In this document: positions 1 to 7,541 of the stretch, in pieces
How positions within the stretch are numbered: position 1 is the stretch's first letter
Layout of the letters: the number at the start of each line of letters is the position of its first letter
Origin: an uncultured Clostridia bacterium
Lineage (GTDB): Bacteria; Bacillota; Clostridia; Lachnospirales; Lachnospiraceae
DNA length: 36,458 bases
Reading direction: 5' to 3'
Assembly (NCBI GenBank): GCA_946629525.1
Contig: CAMOXU010000016.1
Coordinates: 1-36,458, forward strand
The notes under the pieces: model-generated
The model's input: the letters and a program-made list of their open reading frames with translations, nothing else
What the model was told of the DNA's origin: nothing
Databases searched by the model: none
Translations under genes and position numbers: made by a program

Positions 1-23
1 CCGTTTGAATGTTCACACAATTT

Positions 24-60
24 CCATGGAGCACAACGTTTCGCAATCGCCTGTTCAAAG
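24..60 (+). repeat. GTTTCGCAA-type intergenic element, copy 1
   Basis: The stretch beginning CCATGGAGCACAACG and continuing through GTTTCGCAA (38-46) to CGCCTG closely matches the element found twice upstream of hypC (6019-6100) and, more loosely, one upstream of the sirtuin gene (14941-15000). Here only the half nearest the gene is visible, because the window edge is close and no TTGCGAAAC partner is seen. It lies just upstream of the first nitrogenase-like gene, so it could be a leader element or operator. Its function is unknown. Confidence 0.5.
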
Positions 61-83
61 TTTAGTTTGAGAGGAGAAGTTCC

Positions 84-1379
84 ATGGAACCTTTTTATCT
101 GACAGCGGAGGAATTCGCCCGCCGCGGGATCTCGGATTTCCCGAAGGAAGAGCTGCCGTCCTCCGCACTCATATACAGCTCGCCGGCGACCCTCTCCTAT
201 AATTCGCCCGGAGCCAACGGCTACGGAGTAAAGAGGGCCGGACTGGCCATTCCGGAGTCGGTCATGCTGCTCATCGCCCCCGGATGCTGCGGGAGGAACA
301 GTACGATCCTTTCCCGGGTCAGCGGGTACAGTGAAAGAATGTTCTATCTTCTGATGGATGAGACGGATCTTGTGACGGGCAGACACCTGACCAAAATTCC
401 GCAGGCGGTCCGGGAGATCGTCGAGGTGCCGGAAGTGAGGCCGAAAGTCGTCGTGCTCTGCATTACCTGTGTGGATGCACTGCTCGGTACGGATCTTGTC
501 CGGGTCGCAAAGAAGGCGGAGCGGGAGACCGGCGTGCGCGTTGTCGCAAGCTATATGTACGCGCTCATGAGGGAGGGGACGAAGCCTCCGATGACGGCGA
601 TCCGACAGAGCGTCTACTCGCTTCTTGAAAAGCGTAAGAAGGATCCGCACGCGGTCAATCTGCTCGGGCAGTTCGCCCCTTACGACGATGACTGCGAGCT
701 CTATCCGCTCTTTCGGAAAGCGGGGCTCACGAAGATCCGGGAGATCGGCCGGATGAAGACGCTCGACGAATATATGGAGATGGGCGAGGCCAATTTCAAC
801 CTGGTGCTGAATCCCGAAGCCCGCTATGCCGCGGAGGATCTTATGGAGCGTCTCGGGATGCCCTATATAGAGATGGGGCGTTTCTACGATCCCGACCGGA
901 TCGCCCGGCAGTACAGCCTCCTCGGAGGGGCACTGGGAGTCCGCTTCCAGGATGCTTCGTACAGGGAAGAGGCCGTGCGCGCGCTCCTTGCGTTCGCGGA
1001 ACACCATCCGGGCCTTACTTTTGCCGTCGGGCAGAGCATCAATGCGAATCCGTTCGAGCTTTCCGAGATGCTGCTGAAATACGGATTTAAAGTGAAGAGA
1101 ATATTCGCAAATGCGGCGGAGTCCGATCTGCCTTTCATTTCCCGGATCGCGGAAAAGAGCCCGGAGACGAGGCTCTATACCAGCATCTCGCCGACGATGC
1201 TGAATTACCGGATGGAGGGGGGCGTGGATGTCGCGCTCGGAAAGGATGCCGCCTGGTATTATCCGGATGCGTGCGCGGTGCCGTTCATGTCGGATGTGCA
1301 GCCGTTCGGTTACACAGGACTTATGCGGCTTCTGCGCGAGATCGACAGAGAAATCACTGCGAAGGAGAAAAATTCGTGA
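84..1379 (+). CDS. Nitrogenase component 1-type protein, subunit A (NifD/NifK superfamily)
   Basis: This 431-residue protein appears to belong to the nitrogenase component 1 superfamily (NifD/K/E/N, BchN/B, CfbD and relatives), whose members hold metal clusters between paired subunits. Visible signs are APGCCGRNS (Cys68/Cys69), the pattern MDETDLVTGRHLTKI (about 91-105), which resembles the T-D-x-x-x-G-G-x-x-K-L stretch after the first cluster cysteine in NifD-like proteins, and VVLCITCVDALLGTDL (Cys126, Cys129), which matches the second cysteine loop before the 'IGDD' turn. It is shorter than NifD (about 480 residues). An AGGAG site lies 7 bases before the ATG. The stop codon overlaps the GTG start of subunit B, so the two are translationally coupled and probably form a complex. 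The substrate is unknown. It is not a bona fide nitrogenase: no NifH, NifE/N or NifB is present here. Superfamily call is moderately sure; function is not assigned. Confidence 0.75.
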   Translation: MEPFYLTAEEFARRGISDFPKEELPSSALIYSSPATLSYNSPGANGYGVKRAGLAIPESVMLLIAPGCCGRNSTILSRVSGYSERMFYLLMDETDLVTGRHLTKIPQAVREIVEVPEVRPKVVVLCITCVDALLGTDLVRVAKKAERETGVRVVASYMYALMREGTKPPMTAIRQSVYSLLEKRKKDPHAVNLLGQFAPYDDDCELYPLFRKAGLTKIREIGRMKTLDEYMEMGEANFNLVLNPEARYAAEDLMERLGMPYIEMGRFYDPDRIARQYSLLGGALGVRFQDASYREEAVRALLAFAEHHPGLTFAVGQSINANPFELSEMLLKYGFKVKRIFANAAESDLPFISRIAEKSPETRLYTSISPTMLNYRMEGGVDVALGKDAAWYYPDACAVPFMSDVQPFGYTGLMRLLREIDREITAKEKNS

Positions 1380-2452
1380 AGGGACTGATGAAATATCTGT
1401 CACCTTTCGCGCCCGATATATCGGGCGCCTGTGAGGTGCTTTTTAAGATGGGCGGGCTCATTGTGATCATAGACGCGGGCGGCTGCACCGGAAATGTCTG
1501 CGGGTTCGACGAACCCCGCTGGAGCAGTGAGCGGAGCGCGATCTTCTCGGCAGGACTGCGCGATCTGGATGCGATCCTCGGCCGCGACGAACAGATGATG
1601 AAGAAGATCGGGGATGTGCTCCGCGTCATGCGCGGCGAGGAGGGCGGGGGAGCGAATTTTCTGGCTCTCGTGGGAACGCCGGTCCCTTCCGTCATCGCTA
1701 CAGACTACAGAGCGCTCCGCCGGATGGGGATGAACCGGTTCGGGATTCCGACCGTGACGGTGGAGACGACCGGGATGGACCTGTACGACAGGGGGCAGGA
1801 GAAGGCATATCTTGCACTGCTCAACGAATATATGGAAGAAGTTCAGGGCTCGGGCAGAGACAAGGCTGCCGGGAACACGGACAACGGGTTCCTGGGCATC
1901 CTCGGAGCGACTCCGATGGACCTTCTGTCCTCGGACTCCGTCGCTTCCGTGGGAGAGCGCGCAGGCCGCTGCGGGGGTCCTTCCGTGCGGATCTTCGGCG
2001 AGAGGGTCGAAGACTTCCGCGATGCCGCGTCTTTCCATGAAAATATTGTCGTATCCCCGTCGGGAATTGCCGCCGCCGAGAGAATCCGGGAGACGGCAGG
2101 GGTACCCTATCGGGTCTTCTACCCGCTTCCGGCCGGATTTTCGTCGATGCTTACGGGAGACCTGTCCGGAAAGAAGGTGCTGATCGTACACCAGGCAGTT
2201 CTTGCGCTGACGCTTCGGGAGGAGCTCATTTCAGCGTATCCCGATGCCGTGCTCGATACGGCGACATTCTTCATGCCGTACGGAGACTGCAGACATCTCT
2301 CCGAGGAGGATGACTTTATTGAACTGGTACGTGAAGGAAGCTACGATCTCATCATAGCGGATCCTCTTCTCCGGCGGGCGTGCCGGGGATATGCGGGAGA
2401 ATTTATTGAGCTGCCGCATTTTGCCGTCTCGGGAAATGCGTCGGCGGGGTGA
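1376..2452 (+). CDS. Nitrogenase component 1-type protein, subunit B
   Basis: The start is taken as the GTG at 1376, which overlaps the previous stop (GTGA) and has AAGGAG 8 bases upstream. This gives 358 residues. The N-terminal DAGGCTGNVCGFDEPRW (Cys37, Cys42), followed by IFSAGLRDLDAILGRDEQMM, resembles the first cysteine loop and the following 'S-x-x-x-x-E-x-D-x-x-x-G' stretch of component 1 proteins. Unlike subunit A, the second loop (LALVGTPVPSVIATD, about 106-120) has no cysteine, so the two subunits would bind a cluster asymmetrically. The C-terminal half has Rossmann-like strands (for example KKVLIVHQAVLA and YDLIIADPLLRRAC). A cofactor scaffold or reductase role together with subunit A is an inference from the fold, the coupling and the hyp neighbours. 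It could also be a maturase like NifE/N. Confidence 0.7.
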   Translation: MKGLMKYLSPFAPDISGACEVLFKMGGLIVIIDAGGCTGNVCGFDEPRWSSERSAIFSAGLRDLDAILGRDEQMMKKIGDVLRVMRGEEGGGANFLALVGTPVPSVIATDYRALRRMGMNRFGIPTVTVETTGMDLYDRGQEKAYLALLNEYMEEVQGSGRDKAAGNTDNGFLGILGATPMDLLSSDSVASVGERAGRCGGPSVRIFGERVEDFRDAASFHENIVVSPSGIAAAERIRETAGVPYRVFYPLPAGFSSMLTGDLSGKKVLIVHQAVLALTLREELISAYPDAVLDTATFFMPYGDCRHLSEEDDFIELVREGSYDLIIADPLLRRACRGYAGEFIELPHFAVSGNASAG

Positions 2453-2483
2453 GGTTTACAAAAATATGAAAGGGGCAGCAACT

Positions 2484-4952
2484 ATGGAAAGAAAGACAAA
2501 AGCCCCGGGAGAAAGCATGACAGGACCGGATCAGAGAATACGGCTCAGAATAAGGGTGTACGGGATCGTTCAGGGGATCGGCTTCAGGCCGTTCGTGGCC
2601 AGGCTCGCGGATGCGTATAAGATCAGCGGGAGCGTCTGCAACAAGGGATCCTTCGTGGAAATATTTGCGGAGGGCAGCCGGGAATCGGTGTTTTCATTTT
2701 ACAAAGCGCTGCCTGAACGCGCACCGGCGGTCTCGGCGATCGTCCGGATCGATCAGAAGGAGCTTCCCCCCGAGGGGGCGGAGCGGTTCCTGATCATAAA
2801 GAGCAGCAGGGAGGCGGGGGAGATCTTCGTCTCACCGGATCTTGCGATCTGCCCGGCATGCCGGGAGGAGCTCTTTGACCCTTCGAATAAGAGGTACCTT
2901 CACCCGTTCATAAACTGTACGGACTGCGGTCCGCGGCTCACGATCCTGGACTCGATGCCCTATGACCGCGTGCGGACGTCGATGGGCGTCTTTCCCATGT
3001 GTCCGGACTGTGAGAGGGAATACACGGATCCCGGGACCCGCCGGTTCCACGCACAGCCGGTCTGCTGCAATGACTGCGGGCCGAGGGTCTATATACCCGG
3101 AAGGGAGGAGAGCGGTCCTGACGCAATCCGCCTGGTGCGGAAGGTGATCCGGGAGGGAGGGATCGCCGCGATCAAGGGAATCGGCGGCTTTCACCTTTGC
3201 TGTGACGCGGCGTCCGACAGGGCGGTCGCCCGGCTGCGCGCTCTCAAGAACCGGCCTGCAAAGCCTTTCGCGGTCATGATGCGGGATATCGGGACAGTGG
3301 AGCGGGAGTGCGAGATCCCGGACGGCTTCAGAGGATTTCTTGAAGGCGTCCAGAAGCCGATCCTTATACTGAATCGGAAGGAGGGCGGACACATAAGTCC
3401 TCTGGTCGCGCCGGATAATCCTACGGTCGGCGTCATGCTCCCGTATGCTCCCATCCAGATGCTTCTTTTCTCGTATCCGGAGGAGGATTCCGCCGGTCGG
3501 GAAGCAGGAGATCCGGGTGCGGAGCGGCCGGAGATGACGGACGTCTTTGTCATGACGAGCGGCAATCCTTCCGGAGCGCCTATCTGTAAAGACGACGACG
3601 AGGCGGTCCGTTATCTTTCGCCGATGTGCGACGTGATCCTCTCGAACGACCGGACGATCCGCCTGCGTGCGGATGATTCGGTCATGCAGGCCGTCCGGGG
3701 AAAGCCCTATATGATCCGCAGATCCCGAGGCTATGCGCCGCTTCCGGTGGTCCTTCCGGAGGGCACGAAGGGAGAACTCCTGGCTGTCGGTGGAGAACTG
3801 AAGAACACTTTTGCTCTCGCAAAGGACGAGCTTGTATACCCGTCCGCCTATATCGGCGATCTGGCGGATCTGAGGTCCGTCAATGCACTGTCCGCGGCGG
3901 TGGAACGGATGGAGGAGCTTCTTGAGACGAGGCCGAATGCGGTCGTCTGCGACCTGCACCCGCGCTACAACTCGAGCGCGTTCGCGGAGGAACTTTCCCT
4001 GCCGGTGATCCGGGTCCAGCATCATTACGCGCACATCCTGTCCTGCATGGCGGAGAACCGGTGGACCGAGCCGTGCATCGGGATCTCATTTGACGGGACA
4101 GGCTACGGCACGGACGGGACGGTCTGGGGCGGAGAATTTCTGATCGCGTGGCCGGATCATTTTATCCGCGCGGGATCTCTCGCTCCTTTTCTGCAGTCGG
4201 GAGGAGATCTGGCCTCAAAGGAGGGGTGGCGGATCGCCGTTTCGCTCCTTGCGGACGCGGCGGAGTCGGAGGAGGCTTTTGCGTCAGCGGTCAAGTCTCT
4301 CGGACTGTGCTCGGAGCAGGAGTTGAAAATGCAGACCTTCATGAGGCGGAACGGGGTCAACACCGTGCGGTCCACCTCCGCGGGGAGGCTTTTCGACGCG
4401 GTATCGGCGATGCTGGGGATCCGAAGGGCTTCGACCTTTGAGGGGGAAGCCTCGATGGCCCTGGAATTTGCCGCAGAAAAGTGGCTGGCACAGCATGAAG
4501 GGAAGGATCTCGGGATCTTCGGAATTCCGGACCCGGTGCTCAGGATCGTTGATACGGAAGAAGAGATTCCTTCTGAGACCGGCGGCCAGACCGGATGGTC
4601 GAAACCGCGCTTTGCGGCGGAGATCGCCCCGATCATAAAGTACATCTTAAGGGAACTCGAAGGAGAGGGGGATAAGACAGAGACTGCCGGCAGATGCGCG
4701 TATGTGTTCCACGAGTTTCTCGCGCAGGGAATTCTCATGGGAGCAAACTATATCCGGGAGCAGACCGGGATCAGCACGGCGGCGCTCTCGGGCGGGTGTT
4801 TTCAGAACCTGCTCCTTCTTGAGCGGACGAGAGATCTTCTCGAGGAGGCGGGATTTACGGTGCTCGTGCATTCACTGATTCCCGCAAATGACGGCGGCAT
4901 CGCTCTCGGACAGGCTTACTACGGGATGAGCGTGCTGCAGCGCAGAAATTGA
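2484..4952 (+). CDS. hypF: Carbamoyltransferase HypF
   Basis: HypF uses carbamoyl phosphate and ATP to carbamoylate the C-terminal cysteine of HypE, the first step in making the cyanide ligands of the [NiFe]-hydrogenase Fe(CN)2CO unit. All expected domains are present in the 822-residue product. They are an acylphosphatase-like domain (VYGIVQGIGFRPFV, about 25-38), two zinc-finger-like units (Cys123/126, 145/148, 173/176, 195/198, with INCTDCGPR and CCNDCGPR), a YrdC-like domain (AIKGIGGFHLCCDA) and a Kae1/carbamoyltransferase domain (HHYAHILSCMAEN and, near the end, SGGCFQNLLL). The chosen ATG has AGGGG 8 bases upstream; an in-frame ATG at 2466 is a possible alternative. It follows the nitrogenase-like pair by about 30 bases and precedes a membrane protein gene. 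Length is close to the usual 750-800, and no key residue seems missing. Confidence 0.95.
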   Translation: MERKTKAPGESMTGPDQRIRLRIRVYGIVQGIGFRPFVARLADAYKISGSVCNKGSFVEIFAEGSRESVFSFYKALPERAPAVSAIVRIDQKELPPEGAERFLIIKSSREAGEIFVSPDLAICPACREELFDPSNKRYLHPFINCTDCGPRLTILDSMPYDRVRTSMGVFPMCPDCEREYTDPGTRRFHAQPVCCNDCGPRVYIPGREESGPDAIRLVRKVIREGGIAAIKGIGGFHLCCDAASDRAVARLRALKNRPAKPFAVMMRDIGTVERECEIPDGFRGFLEGVQKPILILNRKEGGHISPLVAPDNPTVGVMLPYAPIQMLLFSYPEEDSAGREAGDPGAERPEMTDVFVMTSGNPSGAPICKDDDEAVRYLSPMCDVILSNDRTIRLRADDSVMQAVRGKPYMIRRSRGYAPLPVVLPEGTKGELLAVGGELKNTFALAKDELVYPSAYIGDLADLRSVNALSAAVERMEELLETRPNAVVCDLHPRYNSSAFAEELSLPVIRVQHHYAHILSCMAENRWTEPCIGISFDGTGYGTDGTVWGGEFLIAWPDHFIRAGSLAPFLQSGGDLASKEGWRIAVSLLADAAESEEAFASAVKSLGLCSEQELKMQTFMRRNGVNTVRSTSAGRLFDAVSAMLGIRRASTFEGEASMALEFAAEKWLAQHEGKDLGIFGIPDPVLRIVDTEEEIPSETGGQTGWSKPRFAAEIAPIIKYILRELEGEGDKTETAGRCAYVFHEFLAQGILMGANYIREQTGISTAALSGGCFQNLLLLERTRDLLEEAGFTVLVHSLIPANDGGIALGQAYYGMSVLQRRN

Positions 4953-5010
4953 ACCGATGAAGGCAGCAGGACGGATCGGGATGACCCGCCCTGACGGAGA
5001 GAAGAGATTT

Positions 5011-6000
5011 ATGACAGTCGGAGAGAAGAGAAAGAAATTCTGGGATGATGTGAATCTGGAGATGAGGAGACACAGGGGAACATTTATCGTCTTCTTTATC
5101 CTGAGAATTCTGGTCGTGGTCTCCATGATCCGCCAGTTCATGCTCGGAAACTATGAGAGTGTGATGCTCTGCATCCTTACGCTGCTCCTCTTTATCGTAC
5201 CGATGATTGTGCAGGTGAGACTGAACGTCGATTTCCCGCAGGTGCTCGAGGTGATCATCCTGCTCTTCATCTATGCGGCGGAGATCCTGGGGGAGGTCAA
5301 CAGCTACTACACGGCGATCCCCTACTGGGATCTTATGCTGCATACCCTGAACGGGTTCCTGTGCGGGGCGATCGGCTTTTCGCTTGCCCTCTGTCTGGAC
5401 AAGGACGAGAACGTCTTCTTCCGGATGTCTCCCCTCCTGATCGTGATCGTGTCCTTCTGCTTTTCGATGACAATCGGCGTTCTGTGGGAATTCTTTGAGT
5501 ATACGATGGATCGCGTATTTCTCATGGATATGCAGAAGGACACCGTCGTACACACCGTGAGCAGCGTGGTCCTCAATCCGATGAAGGTCCAGAGGCCCTG
5601 GATCATACGGAATATCAGCGAGATGTCGATCAACGGAACGGAGATGGGCGTCGGCGGGTACGTGGATCTCGGCCTCATCGACACGATGGAGGATTTGTTC
5701 GTCAATTTTATCGGAGCCCTCACGTTCTCGGTCATCGGCTGGCTGGCGCTGCACGGGAAAAAGAGGGAGAGGATGATTGCGATGGGGCTGGTCGTTGTTC
5801 CCAAAATGCCGGAGCAGGAGCTTTTGGCCTATCGAAAGAGGCTTGCAGACACGGAGATGCTGAGGATGCCGGATCGCTCCGGAGGGTCCGGGAGAACAGG
5901 GACGGATGCATCGGGGGAGAATGAGTCTCCTGCGGAGACAGAGAAGAGAAAGGAAGGTGCTCCCGGGAGCGCCTGCGGCACGGAGGAAAAGAAATCCTGA
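5011..6000 (+). CDS. Multi-pass membrane protein, YjdF/DUF2238-like
   Basis: This 329-residue protein has roughly six hydrophobic segments (about 24-42, 49-68, 77-95, 108-128, 139-158 and one near 245-265) and a hydrophilic, Gly/Ser/Glu-rich C-terminal tail of about 60 residues. The stretches YWDLMLHTLNGFLCGAIGF and IGVLWEFFEYTMD resemble the conserved D-x-x-x-H and W-E-x-x-E motifs of the YjdF/DUF2238 inner-membrane family, whose function is not established. The acidic and histidine residues within the membrane (Asp107, His111, Glu160, Glu163) could bind metal or protons, but this is speculation. The start at 5011 has GGAGAG upstream; in-frame ATGs at 4957 and 4981 are alternatives, the first only 4 bases after hypF. 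Its place between hypF and hypC suggests co-expression with hydrogenase maturation proteins, which is unusual for this family. Confidence 0.75.
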   Translation: MTVGEKRKKFWDDVNLEMRRHRGTFIVFFILRILVVVSMIRQFMLGNYESVMLCILTLLLFIVPMIVQVRLNVDFPQVLEVIILLFIYAAEILGEVNSYYTAIPYWDLMLHTLNGFLCGAIGFSLALCLDKDENVFFRMSPLLIVIVSFCFSMTIGVLWEFFEYTMDRVFLMDMQKDTVVHTVSSVVLNPMKVQRPWIIRNISEMSINGTEMGVGGYVDLGLIDTMEDLFVNFIGALTFSVIGWLALHGKKRERMIAMGLVVVPKMPEQELLAYRKRLADTEMLRMPDRSGGSGRTGTDASGENESPAETEKRKEGAPGSACGTEEKKS

Positions 6001-6018
6001 GGAGACCGCAAAGGAGAA

Positions 6019-6110
6019 TTGCAGTACGGCGTTTCGCAAACGCCTGAAAAATAACAATAAGTAATTGCGAAACCATGGAGTACAGCGTTTCGCAAATACC
6101 TGTGAAATAT
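6019..6110 (+). repeat. Double copy of GTTTCGCAA element with alternative hairpins before hypC
   Basis: Two direct copies of GTTTCGCAA (6031-6039 and 6087-6095) flank one inverted copy TTGCGAAAC (6065-6073). The middle arm can pair perfectly with either side (9 base pairs; loops of 25 or 13 bases), so two hairpins would exclude each other. The second copy's flanks (CCATGGAGTACAG before, ACCTG after) match the element at 24-60. It fills most of the 132-base gap between the membrane-protein gene and hypC. The arrangement is plainly visible; a role as switch, operator or dispersed repeat is inference. Confidence 0.6.
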
Positions 6111-6132
6111 CAAAGAGAAAAGGAGAAAGACC

Positions 6133-6345
6133 ATGTGTGTTGGATTACCTGCTAAAATCGTGAAAATGAAGAACGGCACCGCCGTCGTCGACGCTACGGG
6201 GGCCCGCCGGGAGATCTCAACGGAGCTTCTCTCGGATCTCGAGCCGGGAGACTATGTGATGGTACACGCCGGGATCGCCATCGCGAAGATCACGGCGGAC
6301 GATGAGACCGAATCGGAAGAGCTTCTGGATATGCTTGAGGGGTGA
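6133..6345 (+). CDS. hypC: Hydrogenase maturation chaperone HypC
   Basis: HypC/HupF-family chaperones form a complex with HypD on which the Fe(CN)2CO group is built, then carry it to the hydrogenase large-subunit precursor. The 70-residue product begins MCVGLPAKIV, giving the essential Cys2 and the short beta-barrel pattern, and continues with VVDATGARREIS and GDYVMVHAGIAIAKI, where the conserved G-D-Y-V-x-V-H-x-G motif is intact. AGGAG lies 8 bases before the ATG. The stop codon sits inside the GAGGGGTGA ribosome binding site for hypD, 3 bases before its ATG, so the two are tightly coupled. The residues after Cys2 (VGLPAKI) differ slightly from the commoner LAIPGKI, which may reflect an unusual client. 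Confidence 0.95.
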   Translation: MCVGLPAKIVKMKNGTAVVDATGARREISTELLSDLEPGDYVMVHAGIAIAKITADDETESEELLDMLEG

Positions 6346-6348
6346 AAC

Positions 6349-7413
6349 ATGAATCAGAATACGGAAAAAAAAGCGCGCCGGAGCGCTCTTGACATTGTGC
6401 GCGGATACGACGGACCGCCGATCCGCATCATGGAGGTGTGCGGGACGCATACCCATGCGATCTTCGAGCAGGGGATTCGCGGGATCCTTCCTGAGAACAT
6501 TCGCCTGATTTCAGGTCCCGGGTGTCCGGTCTGTGTGACGGAGACGGGCTTCATCGACGAGGCCGTCCTGCTGGCACTCGAAAAAAATGCCGTGATTGCG
6601 ACCTTCGGAGACCTTGTGCGGGTCCCGGGAACGGAGATGAATCTAGCCGATGTAAGGGCGAAGGGAGGCTCTGTGAAGATCGTCTACTCTCCCCTTGACG
6701 CGGTCGAACTCGCGAAGGAGAACCCGGACAGGCAGATCGTCTTCCTGTCCGTCGGCTTTGAGACGACGGTACCGGCGTCCTGTCTGGCTGTGAAGAAGGC
6801 CGGAGAGATGGGCCTTACGAACTTTACCCTGCTGACGGCAAACAAGACCATGGACGAAGCCTACCGTGCGCTCAGGGGGAGTGCGGACGCATTTCTCTAC
6901 CCGGGTCACGTGAGCGCGATCACGGGGATGAATGTTTACCGAAAGCTCCGGGAGGAGGGGATTTCGGGTGTCGTCTGCGGATTTACGGCTTCTGAGATCC
7001 TGTCTGCGATTGCAATCATCATCCTTCGCCTTGAAAAGGGCGCTGCATTTGCGGAAAATGCCTACCCGAGAGTCGTCGCGGAAGAGGGGACCCCGATCGG
7101 AAGAGAACTCATCTCGGAGGTCATGGAACCCTGCGACGCCGTCTGGCGCGGAATCGGAACGATCCCCGGCTCGGGACTTCGTCTCCGTCAGCCGGAATAC
7201 GCGGAGTTCGATGCAAGGCTCAAATTCGGCATTCCGGAAATGCACGGAAGACCCAACCCGGCCTGCCGGTGCGGGGACGTCCTCATGGGCAGGATCAGGC
7301 CGAAGGAATGTCCGATCTTCGGGAAGGTCTGTACACCGGAGCATCCGGTCGGTGCCTGCATGGTGTCCTCCGAAGGGACATGCTCGGCTTACTATAAATA
7401 CGAAATGATTTGA
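6349..7413 (+). CDS. hypD: Hydrogenase maturation factor HypD
   Basis: HypD is the iron-sulfur protein that, with HypC, receives cyanide from HypE and assembles the Fe(CN)2CO moiety in the cytoplasm. The 354-residue length is typical. The family motifs are all present: IMEVCGTHTH (Cys31 and the following histidines), ISGPGCPVCVT (Cys59, Cys62), FGDLVRVPG, VGFETT, YPGHVSAITG, and the C-terminal [4Fe-4S] region from NPACRCGDVLMG to CTPEHPVGACMVSSEGTC. A GAGGGGTGA ribosome binding site overlaps the end of hypC. The intact cysteines imply a working enzyme. The next gene, hypE, starts 128 bases later, after a repeat. Confidence 0.97.
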   Translation: MNQNTEKKARRSALDIVRGYDGPPIRIMEVCGTHTHAIFEQGIRGILPENIRLISGPGCPVCVTETGFIDEAVLLALEKNAVIATFGDLVRVPGTEMNLADVRAKGGSVKIVYSPLDAVELAKENPDRQIVFLSVGFETTVPASCLAVKKAGEMGLTNFTLLTANKTMDEAYRALRGSADAFLYPGHVSAITGMNVYRKLREEGISGVVCGFTASEILSAIAIIILRLEKGAAFAENAYPRVVAEEGTPIGRELISEVMEPCDAVWRGIGTIPGSGLRLRQPEYAEFDARLKFGIPEMHGRPNPACRCGDVLMGRIRPKECPIFGKVCTPEHPVGACMVSSEGTCSAYYKYEMI

Positions 7414-7415
7414 TC

Positions 7416-7476
7416 GCAGCCGCATAGTTTGGAAGATGCTTCGCACTCTTCGCGGCGCGGCAGGAACGCCGATACG
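7416..7476 (+). repeat. 61-bp intergenic repeat, copy 1 (hypD-hypE gap)
   Basis: By hand alignment without gaps, this 61-base stretch matches the stretch at 8611-8671 at about 45 of 61 positions. The best-kept blocks are GCAGCCG, TGCTTCG and GGCAGGAACG. It lies immediately after hypD and before the hypE ribosome binding site. The second copy lies just after hypE, so the pair flanks that gene. Function is unknown; a dispersed extragenic repeat family is the simplest reading. Confidence 0.45.
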
Positions 7477-7541
7477 TTCCTGATCTTCTGTCACAGCAAA
7501 TTTTTTGTGAGCTGCCCGAAGGCGGCTCCGGAAAGGAAACC

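Noticed and set aside
84-2452. True molybdenum nitrogenase NifDK
   Set aside because: Proteins are shorter, the second subunit lacks the second cysteine loop, and nifH, nifE, nifN and nifB are not present.
2832-4034. Antisense frame of 400 codons opposite hypF
   Set aside because: hypF motifs are unambiguous on the plus strand; the antisense product is Arg/His-rich without any fold signature.
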